This document shows, piece after piece, positions 16,534 through 25,788 of a stretch of 48,788 bases of DNA. Origin of the DNA: Candidatus Binataceae bacterium. Its GTDB lineage: Bacteria; Desulfobacterota; Binatia; Binatales; Binataceae. The stretch is from positions 1-48,788 of the forward strand of contig DATJMX010000058.1 of assembly GCA_035508495.1 (NCBI GenBank), in the 5' to 3' direction. A model generated the notes under the pieces. It did no database searches and was not told the origin of the DNA. It was given only the letters and a program-made list of their open reading frames with translations. Position numbers and translations under genes: made by a program. The first letter of the stretch is position 1. Each line of letters starts with the position of its first letter.

Positions 16534-18285
16534 CTAGTACTGCTCGAGCTCCTCTTCCATCAACTGGCGGCGGAACAGCTCGGCATAGATGCCGTGCTGC
16601 ATCATCAGTTCTTCATGTGTCCCGCGCTCGGCGATGGTGCCGTCGTCGAGCACGATAATCTGATCGGCGTCGCGAACGGTCGACGCGCGATGCGCGACGA
16701 CGATCGTGGTGCGGCCGCGCACGCTTTCCTCGAGGCTGTGCAGCACCGATTTCTCGGTTTCGGTATCGACACTCGAGAGCGCATCGTCGAGCACCACGAC
16801 GCCGGGATTATAGGTGAGTAGCCGCGCGATCGTGACGCGCTGCTTCTGCCCGCCCGACAGCGCCATCCCGCGCTCGCCGACTATCGTCTCGAAGCCGTTG
16901 GCCAGCGCCTCGATATCGGGCTCGAGGCCCGCGATACGCGCGGCGCCTGCCACCTCAGCCATGTCGGCGTTGGTTTTGCCGAACGAGATGTTGCGGGCGA
17001 GCGTGTCGGAGAAGAGCGTCGGCTCCTGCGGCACCATCCCAACTGCGTGGCGCAGCGCGGAGAGCGGCACCTGGCGCACATCGGCGCCGTCGAGCAGCAC
17101 GCGGCCCGCGGTCGGGTCGAGCAGATGCACCAGCAGCTTGACCATCGTCGATTTGCCCGAGCCGGTGCGGCCGACGATCGCGAGCTTTTCGCCGGGCGAG
17201 ACTTTCACGTTGATATCGCGCAGCGCATATTGCGTCTTGCCGTTGGTCGGCATGCCGTCGCGCGCGAAGTAGCTGAACGACACGTTGTCCCATTCGATCG
17301 CGCCGCGCACGCGCAACTCCGTGACGCCGTTGGCGATCGCGGCGTGCGGCTTCACGTCGAAAAGATCGGCGAGCCGCTTCATCGAAGCTTTGCCGCGCTG
17401 GTAGAGCGAGATCATCCAGCCGAGCGAGGTCGTGGGCCATGCCAACTGTCCGAGGTAGCTCATGAATGCGACCAGGTCGCCGATCGACATGTGATGCAGC
17501 ATCACCATGCGACCGCCGTAGATCAGCACGATCATCGTGGCGCTGGCCGACGCCGAGCGGATCATCGGCATCATGCCGCCGCGCACGCGCGCGAGCGCGA
17601 GGCCCTGTTCATTATAGTCGTCGTTGATCGCGCGGAATTGCGCGCGCTCATGCTCCTCGAGCGTGTACGCCTTGACGACGTGGATTCCGGCTAGGCTCTC
17701 CTGGACCTTGGCGCCGATGGTGCCGAGTCCTTCCTGGACCTTGAGGCTTCTGGCCATGAGGCTGCGCGTCAGCCAGCGGATTCCGATGAGCAGCACGACG
17801 TACGGCATCAACGCGAACATCGTGAGATGCGAGTTGAGATGAACCATGAACACGATCGCGTAGCCGTAGTAGAGAGGAGTGTTGGCGAAGGTCAGCACGC
17901 CCATCCCGACCAGCATCCGCACCGCGGTGAGGTCGTTGATCATGCGCGACATCAGGTCGCCGGTCTTCATCCGCTCGTAGAAGTCGGTACCGAGCCTGGT
18001 CAGATGCTCGAAGAGATCGTTGCGCAGGTCATACTCGATATCGCGGCCGATGTTGAAGATTGTGAAGCGCGAGAACCATCGCACGATGCCGAGGCCGATT
18101 GCCGCGAGCATCATCAGCTTGGCGTAGTGCGAGACGATTTCAATATGGCCCGCCTGGGTTGCGTTGATCGCATCGCGGATGAACAGCGGGATGATCATCG
18201 CGAGCGTAGCGGTCGCGAAAGTACAGAGAATCCCGAACGAATACCGCAGCCAGTAGCGGCCCATGTATAAGAACAGGCGTTTCAT
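16534..18285 (-). CDS. ABC exporter half, degenerate Walker B
   Basis: A 583-residue type IV ABC exporter half. The transmembrane domain is about residues 1-310. Walker A is GRTGSGKST, the signature LSGGQ, and Walker B VVVLDDALSS, where the catalytic Glu is Asp (codon at 16783-16785). The H-loop is TIVVAHRAS. Heterodimeric exporters such as TM287/288 and BmrCD pair one such degenerate site with a consensus site formed by the partner. The gene starts 75 bp after the glycosyltransferase stop and is followed directly by the partner half. A stem at 18316-18334 with a T-run lies upstream, oriented for the opposite strand. Confidence 0.93.
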   Translation of the reverse strand: MKRLFLYMGRYWLRYSFGILCTFATATLAMIIPLFIRDAINATQAGHIEIVSHYAKLMMLAAIGLGIVRWFSRFTIFNIGRDIEYDLRNDLFEHLTRLGTDFYERMKTGDLMSRMINDLTAVRMLVGMGVLTFANTPLYYGYAIVFMVHLNSHLTMFALMPYVVLLIGIRWLTRSLMARSLKVQEGLGTIGAKVQESLAGIHVVKAYTLEEHERAQFRAINDDYNEQGLALARVRGGMMPMIRSASASATMIVLIYGGRMVMLHHMSIGDLVAFMSYLGQLAWPTTSLGWMISLYQRGKASMKRLADLFDVKPHAAIANGVTELRVRGAIEWDNVSFSYFARDGMPTNGKTQYALRDINVKVSPGEKLAIVGRTGSGKSTMVKLLVHLLDPTAGRVLLDGADVRQVPLSALRHAVGMVPQEPTLFSDTLARNISFGKTNADMAEVAGAARIAGLEPDIEALANGFETIVGERGMALSGGQKQRVTIARLLTYNPGVVVLDDALSSVDTETEKSVLHSLEESVRGRTTIVVAHRASTVRDADQIIVLDDGTIAERGTHEELMMQHGIYAELFRRQLMEEELEQY

Positions 18286-18360
18286 GCCAACCAGCCCAAA
18301 TTATCAGTTACGCTACGCGATTAAAGAGATCGCGCCTTTTTTCTGGGCAGCCGGCGCCGA

Positions 18361-19122
18361 TCAGAGCGATTTGCGGGCATTCAGCCGCCGCTCGTAAAGC
18401 TTGGCGTACTTGAGGAATACATAGAAAGCAGAGGTCGCCGCGCCATATAAGCCGTGTGCGCCGTGCAGAAATCCGCCGCGCACGAAGTAGTAATTGATGA
18501 AGCGCCAGGCGGGATTCGCGAACATCCGGAACGTGGTCAGACCGTCGGCATCGAGCTCCTCTGCGGAGGTCGTGCTGAGGCGGTTGATCGTCGCGACGTG
18601 GTCGGCGATGTCGCTATAGCTGAAGTGCAGAATCGGATGCTCGAGCTTGCCGAGGCTGCCGTTCACGATCACTTTGTCGTGGGGATCGCGGCCGCCGATT
18701 TGCGAGCGCTCACGGCGAAAAAGCCGCACCGGAGTATCTGGCATCGATCCAGGCGGCGAATACTGCCCAAGGTGATAGAGGATGCGCGGGATGCGATAGC
18801 CGTCGGCGGCGTCGGGCAACGAAACCGCGCGCAGGATTTCGTTGCCAAGGTCGTGCGTCGCCTGCTCGTCGGCATCGAGGATAAGCACCCAGTCTCCAGT
18901 CGCGTGCTCGACGCCGAAGGTTCGCTGCGCCATGAATCCTGGCCATTCGCGCTGATGGACAATCGCGCCGGTTTCACGAGCGATCTCAACCGTGCGATCA
19001 GTCGAGAACGAATCGACGATAATCCGTTCGTCGCAGAACCATGCACTCTTGAGGCATTGCTCGATCATGGCCTCTTCGTTGTGGGTCAGCGTGACCAGCG
19101 AGATCTTCGGCCGCTCGCTCAT
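18361..19122 (-). CDS. Family 2 glycosyltransferase (WaaE/KdtX-like)
   Basis: About 253 residues of the GT2 fold: TLTHNEEAMIEQCL near the start, VDSFSTDRTVEIA, and the DxD-type motif LDADEQAT around residue 80. The later segments (RLFRRERSQIGGRDPHDKV, then HFSYSDI) match LPS-core glycosyltransferases of the WaaE/KdtX type. It probably transfers a sugar to an envelope glycolipid at the cytoplasmic face. ATG at 19122 is used; an in-frame TTG at 19128 overlaps the Mrp stop by four bases, so the two genes are coupled whichever start is used. The ABC exporter genes follow downstream. Confidence 0.9.
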   Translation of the reverse strand: MSERPKISLVTLTHNEEAMIEQCLKSAWFCDERIIVDSFSTDRTVEIARETGAIVHQREWPGFMAQRTFGVEHATGDWVLILDADEQATHDLGNEILRAVSLPDAADGYRIPRILYHLGQYSPPGSMPDTPVRLFRRERSQIGGRDPHDKVIVNGSLGKLEHPILHFSYSDIADHVATINRLSTTSAEELDADGLTTFRMFANPAWRFINYYFVRGGFLHGAHGLYGAATSAFYVFLKYAKLYERRLNARKSL

Positions 19123-19124
19123 CG

Positions 19125-20177
19125 TCAATTCGTCGAATGCTGAAGCTGTTCGATCACTTTCGATGCGATCGTTTTGAAGGTTCCGCTCACCGGATGCGCC
19201 GGATTCGTCGCGACGATCGGGCGCGCCTCGTCGCCGCCTTCGCGCAGCTCGCGCACGATAGGCAATTCGCCGAGGAAGGGCACGCCCAACTCCTCAGCGT
19301 ATCGAGCGCCGCCGCCATGCGCGAATATCTCGTGGCGATGACTGCACTTGCGGCACACGTAGTAGCTCATGTTCTCGACCACGCCGAGGACGGGGACGCT
19401 GACTTCCTGGAACATCGCAACGCCGCGCTTGACGTCGAGCAGCGCGATTTCCTGCGGCGTGGTCACGATCACGCCGCCGTCGAGCGCGACCCGTTGCGTG
19501 ATCGTAAGCTGCGCATCGCCAGTGCCGGGTGGCAGGTCGAGCACGAGGCAATCGAGCTCGCCCCATTCCACGTTGAACAGGAATTCGGTCTCGAGCTTCG
19601 TGACCATTGGGCCGCGCCAGATGACGGGCGTTTCATCGTTGATGAACAGCGCCATCGAGACGTAGCGGATACCGTAGCGTTCGAGCGGGATGATGCGCCG
19701 ATCGTCGGTGAGCTTCGGCGCCTCGAGCACTCCAACCATCATCGCGACACTGGGGCCGTAAACGTCGGCGTCCATCAGACCGACGCGCCATCCAAGAGCG
19801 CTCAATGCGAGCGACAGATTCACCGCGACTGTAGATTTGCCGACGCCACCCTTGCCGCTCGCGACGGCGACGATGTGCTTCACGCCGGGAATCGGCTTGC
19901 GCGAGGGCATTGCAGCTGCACGCTGCTGCGGCGCTGGCGCCTGCTCGATCTGAACGTTGACGGCAGGCACGCCCGGCATTGCCCCGACAGTTTGCTTAAC
20001 CTCGGTAACAATCTGCTCGACGATTTCGGGTTTGGCCGTAGTCGCGGCGAGCGCGACGGTCACGCCGGCAAATGCGACTTCGATATCCTTGATCAGGCCG
20101 AACGACACGATGTCGCGGCTGAAGCCGGGGTATTTGATTTTCTTGAGTTCGGTGAGAATTTCCTGCGGACTCGGCAT
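19125..20177 (-). CDS. Mrp/ApbC family iron-sulfur cluster carrier ATPase
   Basis: A 350-residue protein with an N-terminal MIP18/DUF59 domain (about 1-80), a proline/alanine-rich linker, and a deviant Walker A P-loop domain starting at VASGKGGVGKST (about 106-117). The C-terminal CRKC motif is the usual Fe-S binding pair of the family. Mrp/ApbC proteins carry 4Fe-4S clusters to target enzymes in the cytoplasm. It leads the leftward series that continues into the glycosyltransferase and ABC exporter. The divergent 106-bp gap to the DUF4838 gene (20178-20283) must hold its promoter, though I see no strong -10/-35 pair. Confidence 0.94.
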   Translation of the reverse strand: MPSPQEILTELKKIKYPGFSRDIVSFGLIKDIEVAFAGVTVALAATTAKPEIVEQIVTEVKQTVGAMPGVPAVNVQIEQAPAPQQRAAAMPSRKPIPGVKHIVAVASGKGGVGKSTVAVNLSLALSALGWRVGLMDADVYGPSVAMMVGVLEAPKLTDDRRIIPLERYGIRYVSMALFINDETPVIWRGPMVTKLETEFLFNVEWGELDCLVLDLPPGTGDAQLTITQRVALDGGVIVTTPQEIALLDVKRGVAMFQEVSVPVLGVVENMSYYVCRKCSHRHEIFAHGGGARYAEELGVPFLGELPIVRELREGGDEARPIVATNPAHPVSGTFKTIASKVIEQLQHSTN

Positions 20178-20283
20178 CAGGTTTCCAATCGCGCGCGGTG
20201 AGAGGCGCTTTTTCGTCCCATCATGTTATCATCCCCGAAGCGCCGGAAAAATGTGATGCGCCGACGCTTCAGAGAGACTGGTG

Positions 20284-22143
20284 ATGTCGAAATCCGGGAA
20301 TCTGACAGTTCGATTTGCCGCAGCGGATGGCGAAGGTGCCGCCGGCGCCGCGACCGAACTTCAGTCAGGCCTTCGCGCGATGCTAGGGGTTCGAGTTGAT
20401 GCCGTGCGCGACTCGTCAATCGTATCGCATTCGATGCGAATCGAGCTGGGCGGTGACTCCTCAAATTCAGCAGCGGCCCAAAAGCTCGATGGCGATAGTT
20501 TTGCCGTTTCACGCAATGCTCAAAACGCTATAGCGATCCACGCGGGGAGCGAGCGCGGACTCATTCACGCCGCAGCGAGCGTCCTCGAACATCTCGGCGC
20601 GCAATTCCCGGTGGGCGCGCCACCCATCTTTCCGCACATCGAAGCTCGGAGAATAGCTGCGATCGAGAGCTTTGCCGTGACGCCAGCATTCAAACGGCGG
20701 GCGTTCGTATCCGACATCATGACGTGGAACTACCTCTTCCCCGAGCGCCTCGCGCTGCATCTCGAGCACGATCGCGAGTTCATTCCGTGGATGGCGCGGC
20801 GCGGCATCAATGCGTTCTCCTACATCCGGCACGCGCACGACACGCGGCTTAAAATCGATGAGCTGTCGCCGCTGCTTGCCTCGCGTGGAATCGATGCCGA
20901 GTACGGCGGTCATGTCCTCCAAACCCTGCTGCCGCGCGAGCAGTTCGGCTCGCACCCCGAATACTTTCCCGCTACCGACGACGGCGAGCGGATGGCGGCC
21001 GGCAACCTTTGCGTGTCGAATCCCGCGGCGATGAAGCTCGTGCGCGAGGGCGCGCTCAAGTACGTGCGCGATTGTCCGGAAAACACTCTCCTGCATATTT
21101 GGGGCGCCGATGTGAAACGGGGCGCGTGGTGCCGATGCGGCGCGTGCCGTGAGCTTTCGCCGCAGCTTCAGTATATGGCGGTCGTGAACGCAATTGCTGA
21201 GGCGCTCAGCGCAGACGCGTCCGCGCCGCCGGTTGCGTATCTCGCTTATCACGACACAATCGAGCCGCATCCGGCGCTCAAGCCGCGTGACAATGTGTGG
21301 TTCGAATGGGCGCCGCGCGAGCGATGCTACGTGCACGCGATCGACGACGCATCGTGCGAGATCAATCCGCGCTATCTCGATACTCTGAAACGTTATATCG
21401 ATCTGTTCGACGGCCGCGGCCACGTGTTCGAGTACTACGCCGACTCGATCCTGTTCAGCGGGCTCGGTTTCGCGATGCCGCAGGTGATCGCCGCCGATCT
21501 GAGGTGTTATCGCGCGCTCGGGATCGAGAGCATTTCGTGTCTGACCTTCGGCGCCTACAGCGCGCTCGCTTATCCCGTCAATCTCGAAGCATTCGTGCGC
21601 GGCTCGCGGGATGTTGATTTCGATCCCGAGACGGTCGTGAAGGATACTGCGAACGGCCGCCACCCGCTATGCGGTGCTGCGATGACCGGGGCGTATCGAA
21701 CAGTCGCGGCTGCTTCGAAGCTGGTTCTCGATTACGGCGACGTTGTGCCGGTGATGAAGATCGAGCCCGCGCGCCGCGATCGGAAGCGCACCGATTTGGC
21801 GCAGGCTTCTTCGATCTTCGTACGCGCGGTCGCTGCGGCCGAATCGATCACGAACGCGGTGCGCAGCCCGCTAACCAACAGTGAGCGCGAGCTGTGGCGC
21901 TTCAGCTCCGCGATCCTTGGCGGACTCTCCGACTATCTCGATGCGTTGCAATCGCGCGACGTGCCGCGCGGCGAAGACGCGATCAAAAAGCTCGACGGCG
22001 CGATCGAGCATATCCGGCGCATCGATCCGCCGATCAAAGGAACCTGGGGCCCGTATGACCTTGAATGGATGCGCGAGCTTTGGTTAGGAGGTTTGCGCAG
22101 AGCGCTCGGAGCGGGGCAGCAGCCCGCGGAGGACATATTCTGA
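20284..22143 (+). CDS. DUF4838 glycosidase-like protein
   Basis: About 619 residues. The N-terminal part (about 20-125) looks like the beta/alpha domain that precedes the barrel in family-20-type glycosidases (AIHAGSERGLIHAAASVLEHLG). The centre has WMARRGINAFSYIRHAH and the cysteine cluster WCRCGACRELSP (about 280-290), characteristic of DUF4838. C-terminal helices follow. No signal peptide is visible, unlike many family members. The function is a predicted hydrolase on a glycan or glycoside with no defined substrate. ATG at 20284 is used; GTG at 20281 is adjacent. Its stop shares one base with the next start (TGATG), so translation is coupled to the acyl-CoA dehydrogenase. Confidence 0.75.
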   Translation: MSKSGNLTVRFAAADGEGAAGAATELQSGLRAMLGVRVDAVRDSSIVSHSMRIELGGDSSNSAAAQKLDGDSFAVSRNAQNAIAIHAGSERGLIHAAASVLEHLGAQFPVGAPPIFPHIEARRIAAIESFAVTPAFKRRAFVSDIMTWNYLFPERLALHLEHDREFIPWMARRGINAFSYIRHAHDTRLKIDELSPLLASRGIDAEYGGHVLQTLLPREQFGSHPEYFPATDDGERMAAGNLCVSNPAAMKLVREGALKYVRDCPENTLLHIWGADVKRGAWCRCGACRELSPQLQYMAVVNAIAEALSADASAPPVAYLAYHDTIEPHPALKPRDNVWFEWAPRERCYVHAIDDASCEINPRYLDTLKRYIDLFDGRGHVFEYYADSILFSGLGFAMPQVIAADLRCYRALGIESISCLTFGAYSALAYPVNLEAFVRGSRDVDFDPETVVKDTANGRHPLCGAAMTGAYRTVAAASKLVLDYGDVVPVMKIEPARRDRKRTDLAQASSIFVRAVAAAESITNAVRSPLTNSERELWRFSSAILGGLSDYLDALQSRDVPRGEDAIKKLDGAIEHIRRIDPPIKGTWGPYDLEWMRELWLGGLRRALGAGQQPAEDIF

Positions 22144-23306
22144 TGGACAACGATACCGGCTACGCAATCGCGCCGGAGCTCGATGCGGCGCGCCAGCAGG
22201 TCCGCCGCATCATCCGCGACGAGATCATTCCGATCGAAGCCAAGGTCGATCCCGATGCGGCCGAGATTCCCGAGGACGATTACTGGCGCCTGGCGAAGAA
22301 AACCCAGGTCGCCGGCATGTGGTGCATGGGCGCGCCGCGCGAAGTCGGTGGCCAGGTGCTCGGCACCTTCGACATGTGCGTGCTGACCGAGGAAATGGCG
22401 CAGCATCGCATGGGCCTCTACAACCCGGGGTGCGGCGTGTTCGGGCGCACTCCACCGCCCGTCATCTACGCCGGCACGCCCGAGCAGATTCAGCATTACG
22501 CGGCCGGCACGATCAAGAACGCGTGGTTCACCTTTTTTGCGATCACCGAGCCGAGCGGCGGCTCCGATCCTGCCAACGCCATCCAGTGCCGCGCCGTGCG
22601 CCAGGGCGACAGCTACGTTCTCAACGGGACGAAGATTTTCATCTCGCACGCGCATGAGGCGGAGTGGGGCGTGGTATTCGCGCGCACCGATCCCAAGGCG
22701 GGCCGCAAAGGTGTGACCTGCTTCATCATCAAGAAGGGGCAGAAGGGATTCAGGGCGCGGCCGATTCGCACGCTGCGCACCTCGGCATTGCCCAACGAGG
22801 TTCAGCTCGAAGATTGCGTGGTGCCGGTTGAGCAGCGCCTCGGACCGGAGAATGGGGGCCTCGACCTGTGCCTCGATCTGCTGACACGCCTGCGCTTTCC
22901 ATACTCGGCGTGCAATATCGGTGTCGGCGTTGCCGCGCTCAAGATGGCGATCGACTACTCGAAGCAGCGCCGCACGTTCGGCGAGCTGCTCTCGAAACGG
23001 CAGGCGATCCAGTGGATGCTCGCGGACTCGGAAGTCGAACTGCGCGCCGCGCGGTGGCTGACTTGGGAGGGCGCATGGAAGGCCGATCGCAAGGAAGACT
23101 TTCGCACTGAGGCGTCGATCGCAAAGCTCTATTCGAGCGAGGTGCTCGGCCGCGTCATCGATCGCGCCGTGCAGATCCACGGCGGCTACGGTGTGAGCAA
23201 AGAGTTTCCGCTCGAGCGATGGTACCGCGAGGCGCGCATCCGCCGGATCGGCGAAGGCCCAAGCGAAGTGCATCGCATGGTGATCGCCCGATCGCTCTTG
23301 AGATAA
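22143..23306 (+). CDS. Acyl-CoA dehydrogenase
   Basis: A 387-residue flavoprotein. FAITEPSGGSDPAN is the classical acyl-CoA dehydrogenase signature in the flavin-binding middle domain, and the C-terminal part carries KQRRTFGELLSKRQAIQ and QIHGGYGVSKEFPLERWYREAR. It oxidises an acyl-CoA at the alpha-beta position and passes electrons to ETF. The start at 22143 shares one base with the DUF4838 stop. The open frame continues upstream, but that part overlaps the DUF4838 gene. A CoA-transferase follows 36 bp downstream, suggesting that an acid is first activated by CoA transfer, then dehydrogenated. Confidence 0.94.
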   Translation: MDNDTGYAIAPELDAARQQVRRIIRDEIIPIEAKVDPDAAEIPEDDYWRLAKKTQVAGMWCMGAPREVGGQVLGTFDMCVLTEEMAQHRMGLYNPGCGVFGRTPPPVIYAGTPEQIQHYAAGTIKNAWFTFFAITEPSGGSDPANAIQCRAVRQGDSYVLNGTKIFISHAHEAEWGVVFARTDPKAGRKGVTCFIIKKGQKGFRARPIRTLRTSALPNEVQLEDCVVPVEQRLGPENGGLDLCLDLLTRLRFPYSACNIGVGVAALKMAIDYSKQRRTFGELLSKRQAIQWMLADSEVELRAARWLTWEGAWKADRKEDFRTEASIAKLYSSEVLGRVIDRAVQIHGGYGVSKEFPLERWYREARIRRIGEGPSEVHRMVIARSLLR

Positions 23307-23342
23307 GCTGGCGCGGTTCTTAGAAGGAAGGAGTCATTTGCG

Positions 23343-24524
23343 ATGTCGTTGCCGCTTGAGGGAATCCGCGTGATCGATTTCGGGCAGGTGTATGCCGCGC
23401 CCTACTGCACGCTGCAGCTTGCCTACATGGGCGCCGAGATCATCAAGATCGAGCCGCCCGTTATCGGTGATGTGCTGCGGCGGCCCGACCTGCCCGGCGG
23501 CGCGAACTACTCCTTCCTGATGCTCAATGCTAACAAGAAGTCAGTCACGCTTAACTTAAAGCACGAGCGGGCGCGAGAGATCGTTTTCAAGCTGCTCGAA
23601 GATGCCGACGTGCTGATCGAGAACTATCTCGAGGGCGTGATGGAATCGTTCGGGCTCTCGTACGAGCAGCTCGAGCCGCGTTTTCCACGCCTCATCTATG
23701 CCTCCGGCAAGGGCTACGGTTCCACCAGCAGGTGGGCAAAGCTGGGCTCGATGGACAATACGATCCAGGCCTCGTCGGGATTCATCAGTATCACGGGATT
23801 TCCCGATCGCGGGGTTAAGACCTCCGCGACATTTATCGACATGGGCACCGGCAGCCACCTGACGAGCGGCATCCTCGCTGCGCTGATTCATCGCGGCAAA
23901 ACGGGACGCGGCCAGAAGGTCGAAGTGGCGATGCTGGAAGTGGCGGTGCCCGCGCTCACGAGCGCGCTCGCGCCGGCGCTGCAGGGGATGAAGTTCAAGC
24001 GGCTCGGCAATCGGCATTGGGGCGCGTGTCCGACCAACATCTATCCCGCACAGGACGGCGAGATCCTCATCTTCTGCCTGACCGAAGCGCACTGGCGAAC
24101 CATCGCGAAGATGATTGGGCGCGAGGATTTCATCGCCGATCCGCGATGCGCCAACCACGGCACGCGGCTCAGGATCGCCGACGAGCTCGACGAGGCGGTA
24201 TCGATCTGGACGAGTCAGCATCGCCGCGACGACATGATCGCGATGCTGATCGAGGCGGGCGTGCCCTGCGCTCCCGTGCGCCAGTTGGAGGAAGTGGCGG
24301 CCGATCCGGAATTGCTCGAGCGCCGCACGCTGGTCGAGTCGGAGTATCCAACGCGCGGCGCGATCAAGGTGGCAGGCACGCCGATCAAGCTCTCGGAAGC
24401 ATCGGATGAGAGCAAGCCCGCGCTGAGACCGCCGGTCCTCGGCGAGCATACCGCGGAGGTGCTGGCGTCGATCGGAATCGACGCCGCCGAGCTGGAACAC
24501 CTCCGCGATGACGGCGTGATTTGA
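23343..24524 (+). CDS. Class III CoA-transferase (CaiB/BaiF family)
   Basis: A 393-residue protein with the family opening LPLEGIRVIDFGQVYAAPYC, NKKSVTLNLKHERARE and the segment ATFIDMGTGSHLTSGILAAL, whose Asp is the expected catalytic residue forming the acyl-aspartyl intermediate. It moves CoA between carboxylic acids, as CaiB does for carnitine. The ATG start has AAGGAAGGAG upstream. It ends the run that begins with DUF4838; a composite repeat (24592-25081) follows and may end the transcript. Confidence 0.92.
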   Translation: MSLPLEGIRVIDFGQVYAAPYCTLQLAYMGAEIIKIEPPVIGDVLRRPDLPGGANYSFLMLNANKKSVTLNLKHERAREIVFKLLEDADVLIENYLEGVMESFGLSYEQLEPRFPRLIYASGKGYGSTSRWAKLGSMDNTIQASSGFISITGFPDRGVKTSATFIDMGTGSHLTSGILAALIHRGKTGRGQKVEVAMLEVAVPALTSALAPALQGMKFKRLGNRHWGACPTNIYPAQDGEILIFCLTEAHWRTIAKMIGREDFIADPRCANHGTRLRIADELDEAVSIWTSQHRRDDMIAMLIEAGVPCAPVRQLEEVAADPELLERRTLVESEYPTRGAIKVAGTPIKLSEASDESKPALRPPVLGEHTAEVLASIGIDAAELEHLRDDGVI

Positions 24525-24591
24525 GGATGACTTTCTGTCATACGATCGACAGTTCTTTGTCCCCTTTTGGCCAATGGCTGCCGTCGACTCT

Positions 24592-25081
24592 GTCATCCTG
24601 AACGAAGTGAAGGATCTCGGAGGTCCCGCGGAGTCGGGACCGGTTCCGGAAAGCGGGCGCGTGAGCGCCCTTGATCAGGAAATAAGGAAAGCGCTACGCG
24701 CGCTTGCCGGTACCGGCCCCTTCGGAGGCCTGCGAGATCCTTCGATTCCGGCAGCCGCTCAAGCGAAATCTCCTTGCGTCATGGTGAGCGGTGTGGGCGA
24801 AGCGAACGCAGTCGAATCCATCGCGGACAGTTGCGCGTTAGCGCAGCCGGTACCGGTTTTGTGATGCTGCCTTCCATTCTTTGCTTCTTACAGCTTAGCC
24901 CGCCACAACCCAAAAGGCACAATGAGGAGAGCTTCGCGAGCTCGGAACCGGTACCGGCTCAACGCGACGCTGTCCGGCATGGATTCGACTGCGTTCGCGC
25001 TGCTCACCATGACGGATTGGACGGGCCGCTAGTCAGCAACATGAGCAGCCCCGACACTTCTTCACAAACTCTCGGGATGAC
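24592..25081. repeat. Composite palindromic element with GTCATCC/GGATGAC ends
   Basis: This fills most of the 584-bp gap at 24525-25108, which holds no credible gene. The ends are GTCATCC (24592-24598) and GGATGAC (25075-25081). Inside, GAAGGATCTC (24609-24618) pairs with GAGATCCTTC (24734-24743). A longer imperfect inverted pair lies at 24777-24830 and 24970-25014, sharing CGAACGCAGTCGAATCCAT. The motif CCGGTACCGG or close variants occurs four times (about 24639, 24706, 24846, 24947). A frame reading VILNEVKDL at the left end is a known look of repeats mis-annotated as small proteins. No transposase is present, so it resembles a non-autonomous element, perhaps two nested ones. Confidence 0.75.
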
Positions 25082-25108
25082 GGACTAGATGGCAGCCAGT
25101 TGATTTGT

Positions 25109-25717
25109 ATGACGGTGAGAAGTTGCTCGATCGGGTTGATTTTGATGGGAGCCTTGTTGCTTTGCCGCACTTCATCGACAGCGCTTGCGCAATACCTCTC
25201 GCCCCGGGGATTCAATGCTGACCTCATCACGCCGGCCGGAATCCATGTGCAGACCAACGGGCAGTACAAGACCGCGGCGGCGAAGCGCTCGGCGGCGGCC
25301 GCGATCGATCGCTATTGGCAGGAAGTCGATCGATGTATCCAGGGAGTGTTGTCGCCGACCGACGTGCAGTTTCGCAAGCTCGTGCCCGAATTCCCGCGCC
25401 ATCTTTCGATTGAGATCGCATCGGATTGGAAAATCGTCGAGGGCCCGCAGAGCCATCTCAAGATGCAGGCGTTCCCCTCGATGGTGCGGCCGGGTGCTTT
25501 CATCACGGCCCGGCGCGAAGAGGAAGCGCTATACATCAAGGTCGTTCCCGAACTGAACGGCCTTGCCAGGCAGATGGCCGGTGAGTTGAACCTGTGGGTA
25601 TCAGGTCATACCAGCGCTATGGCGAGCGATCTTTCCAACGAATGCGCCGACCTTGCCTGCTTTCGTTTTGATTACGACAACGCTCCATCGCAAGCGTGGC
25701 AAAGTTGCTCAGAGTAG
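25109..25717 (+). CDS. Small exported protein of unknown function
   Basis: About 202 residues. The N-terminus MTVRSCSIGLILMGALLLCRTSSTALAQ is a signal peptide with likely cleavage after ALA. The mature part opens with YLSPRGFNADLITPAGIHV and has a helical stretch containing RYWQEVDRCIQG. Four cysteines lie in the mature chain, two close together near the C-terminus (NECADLACF) and one at the end. I do not recognise a family. ATG at 25109 is chosen; in-frame TTG at 25100 would lengthen the basic N-terminus. It sits between the composite repeat and the P-loop ATPase gene on the same strand, 71 bp upstream of the latter. Confidence 0.7.
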   Translation: MTVRSCSIGLILMGALLLCRTSSTALAQYLSPRGFNADLITPAGIHVQTNGQYKTAAAKRSAAAAIDRYWQEVDRCIQGVLSPTDVQFRKLVPEFPRHLSIEIASDWKIVEGPQSHLKMQAFPSMVRPGAFITARREEEALYIKVVPELNGLARQMAGELNLWVSGHTSAMASDLSNECADLACFRFDYDNAPSQAWQSCSE

Positions 25718-25788
25718 CTTATCGCAGCCTAGTGTAGATAATGGGCGTTAACTGGATTCTCGCGGGAGCATCTGATTTAACCTAAGAC

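Noticed and set aside
18316..18342. CGCGAT/ATCGCG stem followed by T6 on the plus strand
   Set aside because: It looks like a terminator but no plus-strand gene ends there; both neighbours are on the minus strand.
21933..23273. A 446-codon minus-strand open frame opposite DUF4838 and the acyl-CoA dehydrogenase
   Set aside because: Antisense to a clear acyl-CoA dehydrogenase; no motif and skewed composition.
24574..24864. A small open frame reading VILNEVKDL
   Set aside because: It lies in the composite repeat; this peptide pattern is a well-known artefact of repeated palindromes.
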